Assembly (NCBI GenBank): GCA_020048105.1
Contig: JAIFMW010000114.1
Span: 1 to 34,070 of the forward strand
DNA from: Deltaproteobacteria bacterium
GTDB lineage: Bacteria > Acidobacteriota > Holophagae > Holophagales > Holophagaceae
Direction: 5' to 3'
Length of the DNA: 34,070 bases
In this document: piece after piece, positions 1 through 7,827 of the stretch
Layout of the letters: each line of letters opens with the position of its first letter
Numbering within the stretch: the stretch's first letter is position 1
Program-made: the position numbers and the translations under genes
Notes under the pieces: model-generated
The model's database searches: none
The model's input: only the letters and a program-made list of their open reading frames with translations
What the model was told of the DNA's origin: nothing

Positions 1-2
1 AG

Positions 3-158
3 CGCTTCCTGCTGGAAGTACCCAGCGATGATGAAGCCTTTGGCGAGGCCTATCGTTTGCTCCAATTCGTGCGAATGTTTGTGCCCATCTTCCCTGATGA
101 AATTCCGCATACCTCGATCCTGCGGGAGTTCGTGGGGGGGAGCACTTTTGACTATTAA
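3..158 (+). CDS. C-terminal end of a nucleoside/uridine kinase-like protein (partial)
   Basis: Only the last 51 codons are in the window; the reading frame is open from base 3 and stops with TAA at 156-158. The terminal segment (RLLQFVRMFVPIF, then IPHTSILREFVGGSTFDY) resembles the end of the bacterial nucleoside kinases that combine a TGS/threonyl-tRNA-synthetase-like N-terminus with a uridine-kinase domain. Those proteins typically finish with a similar 'hydrophobic helix, PI, P.(N/T)S..REF(I/V)GGS' signature. The family phosphorylates uridine or related nucleosides in the cytoplasm. The assignment rests on this short tail only, so the domain order and substrate cannot be judged. The stop codon lies inside the left arm of the terminator that follows. 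Confidence 0.55.
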   Translation, partial: RFLLEVPSDDEAFGEAYRLLQFVRMFVPIFPDEIPHTSILREFVGGSTFDY

Positions 159-194
159 TAACGCACGGAAGCCTTTGGCTTCCGTGCGTTATTA
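156..194. terminator. Strong bidirectional terminator hairpin between convergent genes
   Basis: A perfect 18-bp inverted repeat (156-173 and 177-194) encloses a 3-nt TTT loop. The left arm contains the TAA stop of the kinase-like gene, and the right arm ends 6 nt before the stop codon of the convergent M56 gene at 201. The A/T-rich ends of the arms can supply a short U-tract in either direction, so it can serve both genes. Confidence 0.85.
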
Positions 195-200
195 AGTAAA

Positions 201-2240
201 TTAGGACTTCCCGTTCTTATCCATCACTACGCGGAAATTGGCGGTGCCGGAGGTTAGATCCACGGTGGTTTCACCATACCGACCGGTGCCGTGTTCCGTG
301 ATTTGGACGGTAAGGCTCTTGCCTGTCTTGATTTCTGTTCTGATCTTTGGACGGGAGACCGATCGCACGATTGCGCGTTGTGCTGCGTCACCCACAGTGA
401 TTTTGCCGACGGGTTTTTCGGTGCCCTCGACGCGGAACTCCACTTCGAAACCATCCAACGTGATCACTTGCATGTCCACTTCCCAATCGTCATTCTCGAC
501 ACGCTTTATTTCACCCGAGGCGGTGGCGGCGGGGAGCTGGTTTAGCCAAGCTTCGCTAAGGGGTTCAGGTGTAGTGCCTTGTTTGGCGAGAACTCGAAGA
601 AAATCCTCGGGGCTAACACCTTTCAGATTCGCATCCAGGCCGCCTTCCTGGTTGGCTCGGAAAGCCGGGTAGTTGAGTGTTAGCGAGCGGTCCTCCGCTC
701 CGTTGGTGAAGAGCCAATTCCAGTTTTCTGCCAGTAGGGCCTTGAGTTCACTGTGGGTCAGGCTGAATTCCAGCGTGAGTTTTCCTTCGTGTCGTGCCAA
801 ATGGATTCGACGCGGAGTGCGGATGTCAGGGGCTGCTTGAACGGCCTTGTCCTTTGTTAGCCGCAATACGGTTGGCAGGTAGCGGCGAGTTTCTTCGGTC
901 AATTTTCCCGAATCAATAGCCTCTTCACCTCCGTTGTAGGCGGCGATGACCTTGTTCAAATCACCCTGGTAGCGGTCTAGCAGAAACCTCAGGTACCGAG
1001 CCCCGGCGGCCATGACTTGGGCGGGGTCTTGGAGGTTCTGGGCGCCATACTTCTTGGCGGTGGCTGGCATGACCTGGAGTAAACCTGTGGAGCCATTGCG
1101 GCTCACCGCGTTTGGGTTGAATTGACTTTCAGCCTCGGCGATGGCGCGCAGCAAATATGGATCGATGCCCTCCTTGGCCGCCAGGGCGTCGATTTGGGTG
1201 ACCAGGGCGGCTGGGCGCAGGATTGGGGGCACGGCAGCTGGCTTTTCCTGGGCGGAGGCGAGCATTGGGGAGAGCAGGCTCACCGCGAGTAATAGGGGCA
1301 GCGCCCCTCCCAAAAGCGGGCGTGGTTGGGATGGATTAAGTAAGCGTTGGATGCGGTGCATCAGGTCTCCTTGGTGGGCTCCCAGGGCGGGAGCAGGGAG
1401 CTGGAAGAGATCCAGCTCGGCAAGGGCCAGAGCCAGGCGCCGCGGTTCGCCGATGGCTTTGGCCGCGAGGTCATCGCAGGCTTCCTCGCGCGTTGTGCGG
1501 ATCTTGGCCGAGATCCACCAAACGGCAGGGTGGTAGAAAAGCAGGGTTTCACACAGGCACTGAAGGATGTTGGCCAGGTAATCCTGACGGAGAATGTGAG
1601 CTAGTTCATGGGCCAGTAGGGCTTCCAGCAGATCCGGATTTATGCCCGTTAGGAGCGATGCTGGCATGAGAACCGTTGGTTTCCACCACCCATGGGCAAT
1701 GGGACCCTCGACCCAAGCACTGACTCGAAGCAAGGGGTTGTTCCGGAGGCCCAGTCGGCGGGCAAGACCTTGGAGTCGCTGCTGCCATTCATCGGGGGCG
1801 GGGTCCGAATGGCGGCTGCGCAGGCGGTTCAGCCAAAGCCAGCCACCGCCCAGGCGGAGCAGAAGGAACAGGCAGCCCAGCATCCAAATTGCCACCAGCC
1901 ACGGCAAGGCCGGACGCAGCGCCTGTTCGATTCGGGCGCTTAGCGTGGCCGGAGGGTTGGCGCGTGGCAGCGAAGAACTCTGCAGGGACTCGCCTGGGAA
2001 GACACCAGTTTGGGTCGTGATGCGATTCGGCTGCGGCCAGTGGTGATTGAGGGTTAGAGCTGGCAGAACCAAACACGCGAGCATGGCGGCACAGGCGACG
2101 AAATGACGGGCTCGAGCCGAAGCGCGCTGAAGTAGCCGAAGCAGTATGGCCAATAGCAATGCGACAAGGGTCCCTTGCCAAAGGAAGTGAACTAAAGCCC
2201 ACCCCAAGGCCAGGGCCACAGGTTGCCCGAGCCAGTTCAT
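201..2240 (-). CDS. M56 (BlaR1-type) membrane metallopeptidase fused to a lytic transglycosylase domain
   Basis: The 679-residue protein starts with a BlaR1/MecR1-like module. It has hydrophobic segments near residues 6-35, 48-63, 110-132 and 309-330, and the zinc protease motif HELAH at 211-215 with a downstream acidic TREEACDD segment (249-256). After the last membrane segment comes an SLT family-1 transglycosylase domain (about 345-460): AEAESQF with catalytic Glu371, then GSTGLLQVMPATA and AAYNGG. Residues 475-679 form a beta-rich tail I cannot assign. In BlaR1 the outer domain binds beta-lactams and the M56 protease then inactivates BlaI; here a peptidoglycan-cleaving or glycan-binding domain takes that position. 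The gene overlaps the upstream blaI-like gene by 4 nt (ATGA), which indicates translational coupling. A periplasmic wall sensor that signals through proteolysis is inference. Confidence 0.9.
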   Translation of the reverse strand: MNWLGQPVALALGWALVHFLWQGTLVALLLAILLRLLQRASARARHFVACAAMLACLVLPALTLNHHWPQPNRITTQTGVFPGESLQSSSLPRANPPATLSARIEQALRPALPWLVAIWMLGCLFLLLRLGGGWLWLNRLRSRHSDPAPDEWQQRLQGLARRLGLRNNPLLRVSAWVEGPIAHGWWKPTVLMPASLLTGINPDLLEALLAHELAHILRQDYLANILQCLCETLLFYHPAVWWISAKIRTTREEACDDLAAKAIGEPRRLALALAELDLFQLPAPALGAHQGDLMHRIQRLLNPSQPRPLLGGALPLLLAVSLLSPMLASAQEKPAAVPPILRPAALVTQIDALAAKEGIDPYLLRAIAEAESQFNPNAVSRNGSTGLLQVMPATAKKYGAQNLQDPAQVMAAGARYLRFLLDRYQGDLNKVIAAYNGGEEAIDSGKLTEETRRYLPTVLRLTKDKAVQAAPDIRTPRRIHLARHEGKLTLEFSLTHSELKALLAENWNWLFTNGAEDRSLTLNYPAFRANQEGGLDANLKGVSPEDFLRVLAKQGTTPEPLSEAWLNQLPAATASGEIKRVENDDWEVDMQVITLDGFEVEFRVEGTEKPVGKITVGDAAQRAIVRSVSRPKIRTEIKTGKSLTVQITEHGTGRYGETTVDLTSGTANFRVVMDKNGKS

Positions 2241-2632
2241 TGTTCAGTCTCCCGGAAGAGTGCCTGAATCTCGGAACGTTCTTGTTCGCTGACCCGACCC
2301 GACTTGAGGGCGGCCAGCACCAGATCCTTGGCGGAGCCGGAAAAGGCTCGTTCCATAAGATCGGCGACCAGACCTTCCCGCATTGCTGCTTGAGGGTGGG
2401 CCGGAGCATAGACATGAGAGCGTTCACTCTCATTGCGAACCACCAGCTTTTTTTCGAACATCACTTGCAGCATTCGCAAAACGCCGGTGTAGCTGAGTTC
2501 CCGTTCGAGATTAAGTGCCTGGTGAACCTGTTTCACCGTGGCGGGTCCGAGTTTCCACAAAACGCGTAAAAGGCTCAGCTCAACATCCGTGGGTCGGGGT
2601 GGTCTGGACAATGGAATCTCCGAGAAGTTCAT
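2237..2632 (-). CDS. BlaI/MecI/CopY-family transcriptional repressor
   Basis: The 131-residue protein has the family architecture: an N-terminal winged helix (residues about 12-80; PTDVELSLLRVLWKLGPATV, then SYTGVLRMLQVM) followed by a short C-terminal dimerisation region. BlaI repressors bind operators as dimers and are cleaved when the partner M56 protease is activated. The next gene is that partner, and its start overlaps this stop by 4 nt. ATG at 2632 is the first start in frame. Upstream lie inverted repeats that fit an autoregulated operator. The ligand specificity cannot be read from sequence, and nothing here shows beta-lactam involvement. Confidence 0.9.
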   Translation of the reverse strand: MNFSEIPLSRPPRPTDVELSLLRVLWKLGPATVKQVHQALNLERELSYTGVLRMLQVMFEKKLVVRNESERSHVYAPAHPQAAMREGLVADLMERAFSGSAKDLVLAALKSGRVSEQERSEIQALFRETEQ

Positions 2633-2633
2633 C

Positions 2634-2677
2634 TACTCAAACACGTCTACGAAGCATTGTCTACTATGTTTTGAGTA
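2634..2677 (-). promoter_or_regulatory. Putative operator/promoter of the blaI-M56 operon
   Basis: Immediately upstream of the repressor start are TACTCAAACA (2634-2643) and TGTTTTGAGTA (2667-2677). These form an inverted repeat differing by one inserted T. Between them the hexamer GTCTAC occurs twice (2645-2650, 2659-2664). On the minus strand a plausible -35 (TTTATA) and -10 (CATAGT, 17-nt spacing) overlap this region. The -35 lies inside the arm of the preceding terminator. The operator role is inferred from position and symmetry. Confidence 0.5.
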
Positions 2678-2684
2678 CATTGTT

Positions 2685-2732
2685 TTATAAACGAAGAAGG
2701 CCCCCACGCATGGGGGCCTTCTTCGTTTATAA
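2685..2732. terminator. Very strong terminator hairpin downstream of the XRE gene
   Basis: A perfect 22-bp stem (2685-2706 with 2711-2732) encloses the loop CGCA. It begins 6 nt after the stop of the XRE regulator (TAA at 2739-2741). Its core is GGCCCCC/GGGGGCC, and the outer arms are A/T-rich, giving a U-rich end in the minus-strand transcript. It also insulates the blaI operon, whose promoter begins in the distal arm. Confidence 0.85.
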
Positions 2733-2738
2733 CGGGTC

Positions 2739-3194
2739 TTATTCGATGACGACCCAGACCTTACGGCCTTCTTTGGCCGACTGAACCAGAATCATCATGG
2801 CTTCGGAAACGGGCTTGCCCTTGGAGCTGCCATCGGCCAAGTCGACGATGGCGATTAGATCCTTTTCTTCGGGGGGCAGGCTTACGCTGCGGGGGATTTC
2901 TCGCTTGGTTTTCTTGGCATCTGGCAGGCAGGAAGGTGGGTCGGGCAGGATAAAACTCTCGCCTGTTTCCAGTGCCTTGAGGCTAGTCCGGAATAGGGCG
3001 GCCAAGGCAACCATGGCGCTGCCGGAAGGCTTGATCTTGTCGCGTTCCCAGAAGGAAATGGAGGCCTGATCCACCCTCAGGGTGGCAGCCATTTCTTCTT
3101 GGGACCAAACCCAGTGCAGACGAACCGCCTTGATACGGTCACCAAGTGAATTCAGCACGGGTGCAATTTCCTGGCTTTTTTCTTGACGTTTCAA
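2739..3194 (-). CDS. XRE-family helix-turn-helix regulator
   Basis: The 151-residue protein has a Cro/C1-type HTH at about residues 14-70: LGDRIKAVRLHWVWSQEEMA, then VDQASISFWERDKIKPS and a following helix. The recognition helix region (QASISFWERD) is typical of the family. The C-terminal half (about 90-151) has no domain I recognise; it is charged and ends in a short beta-like VWVVIE. The start is TTG at 3194, supported by GAGGGAG 5 nt upstream; the nearby ATG at 3199 is out of frame and stops after two codons. The gene has its own promoter-like sequence and a strong terminator, so it appears monocistronic. Its target is unknown. Confidence 0.8.
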   Translation of the reverse strand: MKRQEKSQEIAPVLNSLGDRIKAVRLHWVWSQEEMAATLRVDQASISFWERDKIKPSGSAMVALAALFRTSLKALETGESFILPDPPSCLPDAKKTKREIPRSVSLPPEEKDLIAIVDLADGSSKGKPVSEAMMILVQSAKEGRKVWVVIE

Positions 3195-3236
3195 GGCATC
3201 TCCCTCGTATTGGTTGCGAAAAACATGAAGTGACTA

Positions 3237-3265
3237 ACTGTAAATCGAGAAATATCATGTATCAA
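3237..3265 (-). promoter_or_regulatory. Sigma-70-like promoter of the XRE regulator
   Basis: On the minus strand TTGATA (3265-3260; 5 of 6 to the -35 consensus) is followed after 17 nt by TACAGT (3242-3237; 4 of 6 to the -10 consensus). It lies in the A/T-rich gap between the HAD gene and the regulator, about 43 nt before the TTG start. Confidence 0.55.
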
Positions 3266-3281
3266 GAAAATTCATCAAGAT

Positions 3282-4763
3282 TTATAAATTTCTTTCATGA
3301 GGAAGGGTAGGCACCGGGGCATAAATTGCAAGGGTTGGATCCACAAAATAAAGATTACTAATTCGCCCGGTATAGGCGCTCGCGTACTGCTGGATCTGAT
3401 CCGCAAATCGAGTTTGTTGGTAACCATCCCTGAAAATGCTTCCCCACCGTAGGTTAAAAGCGGATTCGACTTGGGACGCTAGTTTCGCAACGGCGCTTTC
3501 TTGGTCCATTAAATGTTGTTGGCTGGATGCCAATTCGGTATGAAGATGGTTGGCCTCCTGGTCGAGTGCCTGGAGGGCATCGGGGCTGAGGCGAGCCGCT
3601 AGCAGGCGTCGATGCTGGCGATTGCGGGTGTGTTTGTCCTCCAGCAGGGAGACTTGGGTCTCGTCCTGTCGGCGCATGGTTTCGGTCCGCAGAAAGAGCT
3701 GAAGATCTTCGGCAAGATCCTCCAACCGCTGAAGGGTGGTGCCCAACTCTGGGATCAAAAGAAGGGTCTGCCAGGACACGCTCTTTTTGGAACGGAGAAT
3801 ATCGCCATAGATGTGGTCGCCTACGTAAAGAACCTCCTCGCCGAAGGCCTGAAGTTGGTTCTCAAGCCATCCGGCATTGCCACCGTGAAATGCCTTGGGA
3901 TGCCCTTCGTTTACTTCGGCGGGCTGAGGCTCTTGAAAAAAGACGGGCTTTCTTGAACTGGTCACTACGAAATCAAAGTAGTCCTCCCATGTGGGGCGGG
4001 CGGGGTCCTGGCCATCCAACAGAAAACTCAACACGCCATTTGTGAAATTCCAATCGCTGTTGGAGACCACAAAGAGCTTCTTGCCTGCGCGTTTCCATCG
4101 GTCCAGGGCGGCGCTGAGTTCCGGGTCTCGAAGGATATAGAACTCCCGATTGGAAAGAATTTCGGCCTTCATTTCGCCGTTGCGGTGGGCGGTATCAATG
4201 GCCCACCGCACATCCTTGAAAAGATCGAGGAACTCTTTGCCTTCAATCCACCCTTGTTCGCGACCCTCGACCAACACTGCGAAGAGAAAGCTTTCAGGAA
4301 TTTCAAACAAGGTATCGATGCTGCGAAAGCCCTCTCCGCTGGCGGAAAGGCGTCGGTGGCCATAGGCCGCTTCGATATCGGTTTGTCCCATAGCCTCACG
4401 GCCATGGCAGGCGCGCACCACCATGCGATCGGAATTGAGTTTGAGCAAGTTCCCTCGATGGCCATCCAGGATGAGTCCCCGAATCGCGAACGTTGGATCA
4501 TACGGAATATCGAGCAGGCGAGCGTCGAAACCACGCTCCGTAACCAATAATTGGCTCGATTTCCGGTAGGCCAAGTCATCGATTTCGGGCGAACGGTAGT
4601 GGCTTAATGTGTAGTCCATGTCAAAGCCAACGGCCTTAACGTTTTGCAGATGAAGGTTCCGCAGGGCGAAGACCTTCCTGGCATGGGGTAGGCCATGCAC
4701 AGGCTCGGCCCCCCAAACACGCGGTACGGCAAGCAGGGAGGGGACAAGGGTTTTGGTTGGCAT
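3282..4763 (-). CDS. HAD-superfamily 5'-nucleotidase (HAD-IG family)
   Basis: This 493-residue cytoplasmic protein has the full haloacid dehalogenase set. Motif I is GFDMDYTLSHY, with nucleophile Asp48 and Asp50. Motif II is in FVVSNSDWNFTNG, the motif III lysine in TSSRKPVFF, and motif IV in YVGDHIYGDILRSKK. The length, the 'DMDYTL' form of motif I and the overall order match the HAD-IG family related to cytosolic purine 5'-nucleotidase, which dephosphorylates nucleoside monophosphates. A helical, probably coiled-coil segment lies near 365-430. It follows the SprT-like gene by 37 nt on the same strand and is probably co-transcribed with it. The exact substrate is not deducible. Confidence 0.85.
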   Translation of the reverse strand: MPTKTLVPSLLAVPRVWGAEPVHGLPHARKVFALRNLHLQNVKAVGFDMDYTLSHYRSPEIDDLAYRKSSQLLVTERGFDARLLDIPYDPTFAIRGLILDGHRGNLLKLNSDRMVVRACHGREAMGQTDIEAAYGHRRLSASGEGFRSIDTLFEIPESFLFAVLVEGREQGWIEGKEFLDLFKDVRWAIDTAHRNGEMKAEILSNREFYILRDPELSAALDRWKRAGKKLFVVSNSDWNFTNGVLSFLLDGQDPARPTWEDYFDFVVTSSRKPVFFQEPQPAEVNEGHPKAFHGGNAGWLENQLQAFGEEVLYVGDHIYGDILRSKKSVSWQTLLLIPELGTTLQRLEDLAEDLQLFLRTETMRRQDETQVSLLEDKHTRNRQHRRLLAARLSPDALQALDQEANHLHTELASSQQHLMDQESAVAKLASQVESAFNLRWGSIFRDGYQQTRFADQIQQYASAYTGRISNLYFVDPTLAIYAPVPTLPHERNL

Positions 4764-4800
4764 GAGAAAACTCTACTCGAAGGTTCCGCAGGACCCGAAT

Positions 4801-5211
4801 TCACCGGGGTTGGGGAACTTCATCATCCATGCCAATGCCATGGGTAATGCTTTGGTGCTGGAAGGCACCACTGGCCAGTGCGCGAAAGGCCTCGCCGTGG
4901 CCCCAGTTCTTGGCTCCCTCCTTCCATAGCTTGTAGTGAATGAGCTCGTGTTCCAGAATCCGCCGGGTCACGGCCTCGGGATCGTGGCATAGGCAGCCGC
5001 AGACTTGCACGGGCCACGCGCGATCCCGGCGCCGCAGCAGGGGAATGGAAAGGCGGATCTCGGGATGCCACTTCCCGCGAATATCTTTTTCGATCACGAA
5101 GAGCCCGGCGCATCGGGACATGCGAGGGGACCAGATCACAGGGGGCGCAGGCAGATCCCATCCGGCCTCGCGGAGGATCGCTTGGGCGCGGTGGCGGAGG
5201 GTGAAGGTCAT
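4801..5211 (-). CDS. SprT-like zinc metallopeptidase-domain protein
   Basis: The 136-residue protein contains an SprT-type zincin core: LEHELIHYKLW with His88, Glu89 and His92, then WGHGEAF with the likely third zinc ligand His105. A preceding segment with four cysteines (Cys34, Cys71, Cys73, Cys75) is visible, but the C-terminal zinc ribbon of E. coli SprT is missing. The protein is therefore a short SprT-like form. Eukaryotic relatives (Spartan) cleave DNA-protein crosslinks; the bacterial role is not settled. No signal peptide is seen, so it is cytoplasmic. It is the first gene of a pair with the HAD nucleotidase and is divergent from the secreted-protein gene at 5348. Confidence 0.75.
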   Translation of the reverse strand: MTFTLRHRAQAILREAGWDLPAPPVIWSPRMSRCAGLFVIEKDIRGKWHPEIRLSIPLLRRRDRAWPVQVCGCLCHDPEAVTRRILEHELIHYKLWKEGAKNWGHGEAFRALASGAFQHQSITHGIGMDDEVPQPR

Positions 5212-5347
5212 GCTGCCAGTGTGCGGTAGTTCTAGGGGAATTAGCTTGTTTCAAGGGGCTCGAGGCTAGCCTTGGAATCTCTTTAAGCGCCATTCGGTCG
5301 TGGGGTCATACTGGGGCCGGTCGATGTCCATTGGAGGAGTCCTGATC

Positions 5348-5797
5348 ATGAACAAATTCGCTGTTCCTGTGGCAATTCTGTTGTTCCTTGGCTCTTCGGC
5401 TGTCCGTGCGCAGGTGACACTCCATATCGATATTGGCTTACCACCGGTTCCCCGCCTTGTGGTGGTTCAGCCGGGTATCCAGGTGGTGGAGGGGTTCCAG
5501 GAGGAAGTGTTTTTCCATAGCGGCTGGTACTGGTGCCGACGGCCTAATGGCTGGTATCGGGCACGCACCGCCCGCGCACGGTTTGAAGTTGTCGAAGTTC
5601 ATCGCGTGCCGAGATCCTTGGTTCGCATGCCCGCAGGGCATTACCGAAACTGGCACCGGGAGGCAAAGGCAGAAGAGCGCCGAGACCGGCGGGAAGCCAA
5701 GGCCGAGCGGAAACACGAGCGCCGGATGGATAAACACAAGCGCAAACATCATGGCCGAGAGAGGGAAGAACAAGGCCGCGGCCACCGCGAACGTTAG
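5348..5797 (+). CDS. Small secreted protein with aromatic GWYW region and strongly basic C-terminus
   Basis: I chose the ATG at 5348 because GGAGGAG lies 8 nt upstream and translation then begins with a clear signal peptide (MNKFAVPVAILLFLGSSAVRA, cut near residue 20-22). The mature part has a conserved-looking block: FFHSGWYWCRRPNGWYRAR, then VPRSLVRMPAGHYRNW. This is reminiscent of uncharacterised secreted proteins in other Gram-negative bacteria. The last 45 residues are almost entirely Lys, Arg, Glu and His, a highly charged probably unstructured tail. The protein is 149 residues. No enzymatic motif is visible; the function is unknown, perhaps binding to polyanions or envelope components (inference). 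Confidence 0.7.
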   Translation: MNKFAVPVAILLFLGSSAVRAQVTLHIDIGLPPVPRLVVVQPGIQVVEGFQEEVFFHSGWYWCRRPNGWYRARTARARFEVVEVHRVPRSLVRMPAGHYRNWHREAKAEERRDRREAKAERKHERRMDKHKRKHHGREREEQGRGHRER

Positions 5798-5823
5798 CCC
5801 GGGCGGGGTTGGGTGCCGACCCT

Positions 5824-7794
5824 CTAGTCTTCGGAATCCAACCCCGGAATCTGCGTGGTTTCAACCTTCACGATTTCACCATCCAGCACCATGGTGCTGG
5901 TGGATGTGGCTTGGCTCATGGAAAGGGTTCGGAGCGCGGCGATGGGTGCCTGCAGTTCGGCGGGCACGCTCTCGAAGAACATGACCCCGGCCCGGTATTG
6001 CTGGGGCTGTGTCGTCTGAATGCGCAATTCTCGCAACTGCTTGGAGGTGACAGGGCTGGGTGCATTGGTGAGGAGGCAGCGCGCCTGGGCCGTCTTGGGG
6101 AAGGCGATGACTTCGCGGATATTGTCCACGCCTGCCAATAGCATGACGAGGCGATCCAGTCCCAGGGCCAAGCCGCCGTGGGGCGGAGCACCATAGCTGA
6201 GCGCGTCGAGCAGATGGCCGAACTTGGAACGGGCTTCATCGGGCCCAATGCCAATGGCCCGGAACATGGAACTTTGCGTTTCGGCGTCATGGATGCGGAT
6301 GGAGCCGCCGCCCACTTCGAAGCCATTGAGCACAAGATCGTAGGCCTGGGCGCGACAGGCCGCGGGGTTGGAATCGAGCAGTTCCAGATCCTCGGGATGG
6401 GGACTTGTGAAGGGATGGTGGCAGGCGATGAAGCGCGCGTCCTCTTCGTTCCATTCGAGCAGGGGGAAATCCACCACCCACAGGAATTCAAACTTGGAAT
6501 TATCGATGAGCCCCAGTGCCTTGGCTATGCGAAGACGCAACTCACCGAGCACCTTGGAGGTTTGCGCATCGGTGCCCACAGCGAACACTGCCAGGCCTTC
6601 ACCTTCGACCCCTAGAGTGGCTTTCAGAGCGGCTTCAGCATTGGCGTCCAGGAACTTTTTAAAGCTGCTGGAGAGGCCGTCTTTGCCCCACTTGGCGTAG
6701 GGTAAACCGCCCGCACCGTAGTGTTTGGCAACTTCGCCGAGTTCATCCAGCTGCTTTCGGCTGTAGGAGCCTGCCATTTCGCTGGGGAACCAAAGGGCGC
6801 GAACCCGGCGCTGGCCGTGGCTTTCCGCTGCGGCGCGGAAAAGATTGAATTCGCTCTGGTCGAAATTGGCGGTTACATCCTGGATGCGTGTGGTGCAGCG
6901 CAAGTCGGGTTTATCGGAACCGTACCATTCCATGGCATCGCGGTAAGCCAGGCGCGGGAAGGGTGCCGTGACGTGTTTATCGATGAGGGGAGTCAGTTCC
7001 ACCATCAGACCTTCGATGATGGTTTGAACATCCACTGGGCGCACGAAGCTCATCTCCACATCGATCTGGGTGAATTCCGGCTGACGATCGGCGCGCAAAT
7101 CTTCATCGCGGAAGCAGCGGCAGATCTGGATGTAGCGTTCGAAGCCCGAAACCTGGAGCAACTGTTTGAAGAGCTGGGGACTCTGGGGCAGGGCGAAGAA
7201 TTCACCGGGATGCACGCGGCTAGGAACAAGGTAATCCCGGGCGCCTTCGGGTGAAGAATTTGTGAGAATGGGCGTTTCGAATTCGATGAAATCGTTTTTA
7301 CGGAAGTAGTTACGGGTGATGTTGGCCACTTCGCTGCGCAGGATGAGGTTGCGCTGGAGTTTCTCTCGGCGCAGATCCAGGAAACGGTACTTCAGCCGCA
7401 TATCCTCGTTGGCTTCCTGGGTGCTGTCGTCCACGGGAATGGGCGGCGTTTGGGCACCGTTGAGGATCTTGAGATCCGTGATGCGGATTTCGATATCACC
7501 GGTGGCCATGCCGGGGTTCTTGGCTTCGCGCTCGGCCACCACGCCCTCTACACCCAGCACGAATTCGCTCCGCACATCCTGGAGCCTGGCCAGCAATTCG
7601 GGCGAGGCGGTTTCTGCGTTGGCCACCAGCTGCACCACGCCCCAGCGGTCGCGCAGATCGATGAAGATGAGAAAGCCCAGATCGCGGGCCTTCTTGCACC
7701 AGCCGAGAAGTCGCACCGTCTGGCCTGCGTGGGCCAATCGGAGTTCACCGTTCTTGTGGGTTCGTTGGAAGTCGCCGAGTTTATCGAGTCTCAT
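5824..7794 (-). CDS. aspS: Aspartyl-tRNA synthetase (bacterial type)
   Basis: The 656-residue class II synthetase attaches aspartate to tRNA-Asp. An N-terminal OB-fold anticodon-binding domain (about 14-105) precedes the catalytic core, with motif 2 FRDEDLRADRQPEFTQID, a bacterial GAD-type insertion (about 290-415) and motif 3 GGLALGLDRLVMLL near the end. The ATG at 7794 gives the usual N-terminus; an in-frame GTG at 7827 would add 11 residues and abut the preceding gene. In the loop that discriminates tRNA-Asp from tRNA-Asn this protein has RDLG (Leu39), as in the discriminating E. coli enzyme, rather than the RDHG of non-discriminating forms. It is the last gene of the minus-strand run, 33 nt after the FMN reductase. 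Confidence 0.97.
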   Translation of the reverse strand: MRLDKLGDFQRTHKNGELRLAHAGQTVRLLGWCKKARDLGFLIFIDLRDRWGVVQLVANAETASPELLARLQDVRSEFVLGVEGVVAEREAKNPGMATGDIEIRITDLKILNGAQTPPIPVDDSTQEANEDMRLKYRFLDLRREKLQRNLILRSEVANITRNYFRKNDFIEFETPILTNSSPEGARDYLVPSRVHPGEFFALPQSPQLFKQLLQVSGFERYIQICRCFRDEDLRADRQPEFTQIDVEMSFVRPVDVQTIIEGLMVELTPLIDKHVTAPFPRLAYRDAMEWYGSDKPDLRCTTRIQDVTANFDQSEFNLFRAAAESHGQRRVRALWFPSEMAGSYSRKQLDELGEVAKHYGAGGLPYAKWGKDGLSSSFKKFLDANAEAALKATLGVEGEGLAVFAVGTDAQTSKVLGELRLRIAKALGLIDNSKFEFLWVVDFPLLEWNEEDARFIACHHPFTSPHPEDLELLDSNPAACRAQAYDLVLNGFEVGGGSIRIHDAETQSSMFRAIGIGPDEARSKFGHLLDALSYGAPPHGGLALGLDRLVMLLAGVDNIREVIAFPKTAQARCLLTNAPSPVTSKQLRELRIQTTQPQQYRAGVMFFESVPAELQAPIAALRTLSMSQATSTSTMVLDGEIVKVETTQIPGLDSED

Positions 7795-7827
7795 AGCCTT
7801 CCAGGATCGCACCCGGAAGGAAGCCAC

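Noticed and set aside
1789-2433. 214-codon minus-strand open frame across the M56 start and blaI
   Set aside because: It overlaps two recognised genes in another frame, and its composition (many Ser, Pro, Arg) is that of an out-of-frame translation.
3191-3199. ATG CCT TGA mini-frame overlapping the XRE start as a leader peptide
   Set aside because: Two codons are too few for a meaningful leader; the GAGGGAG is explained by the TTG start.
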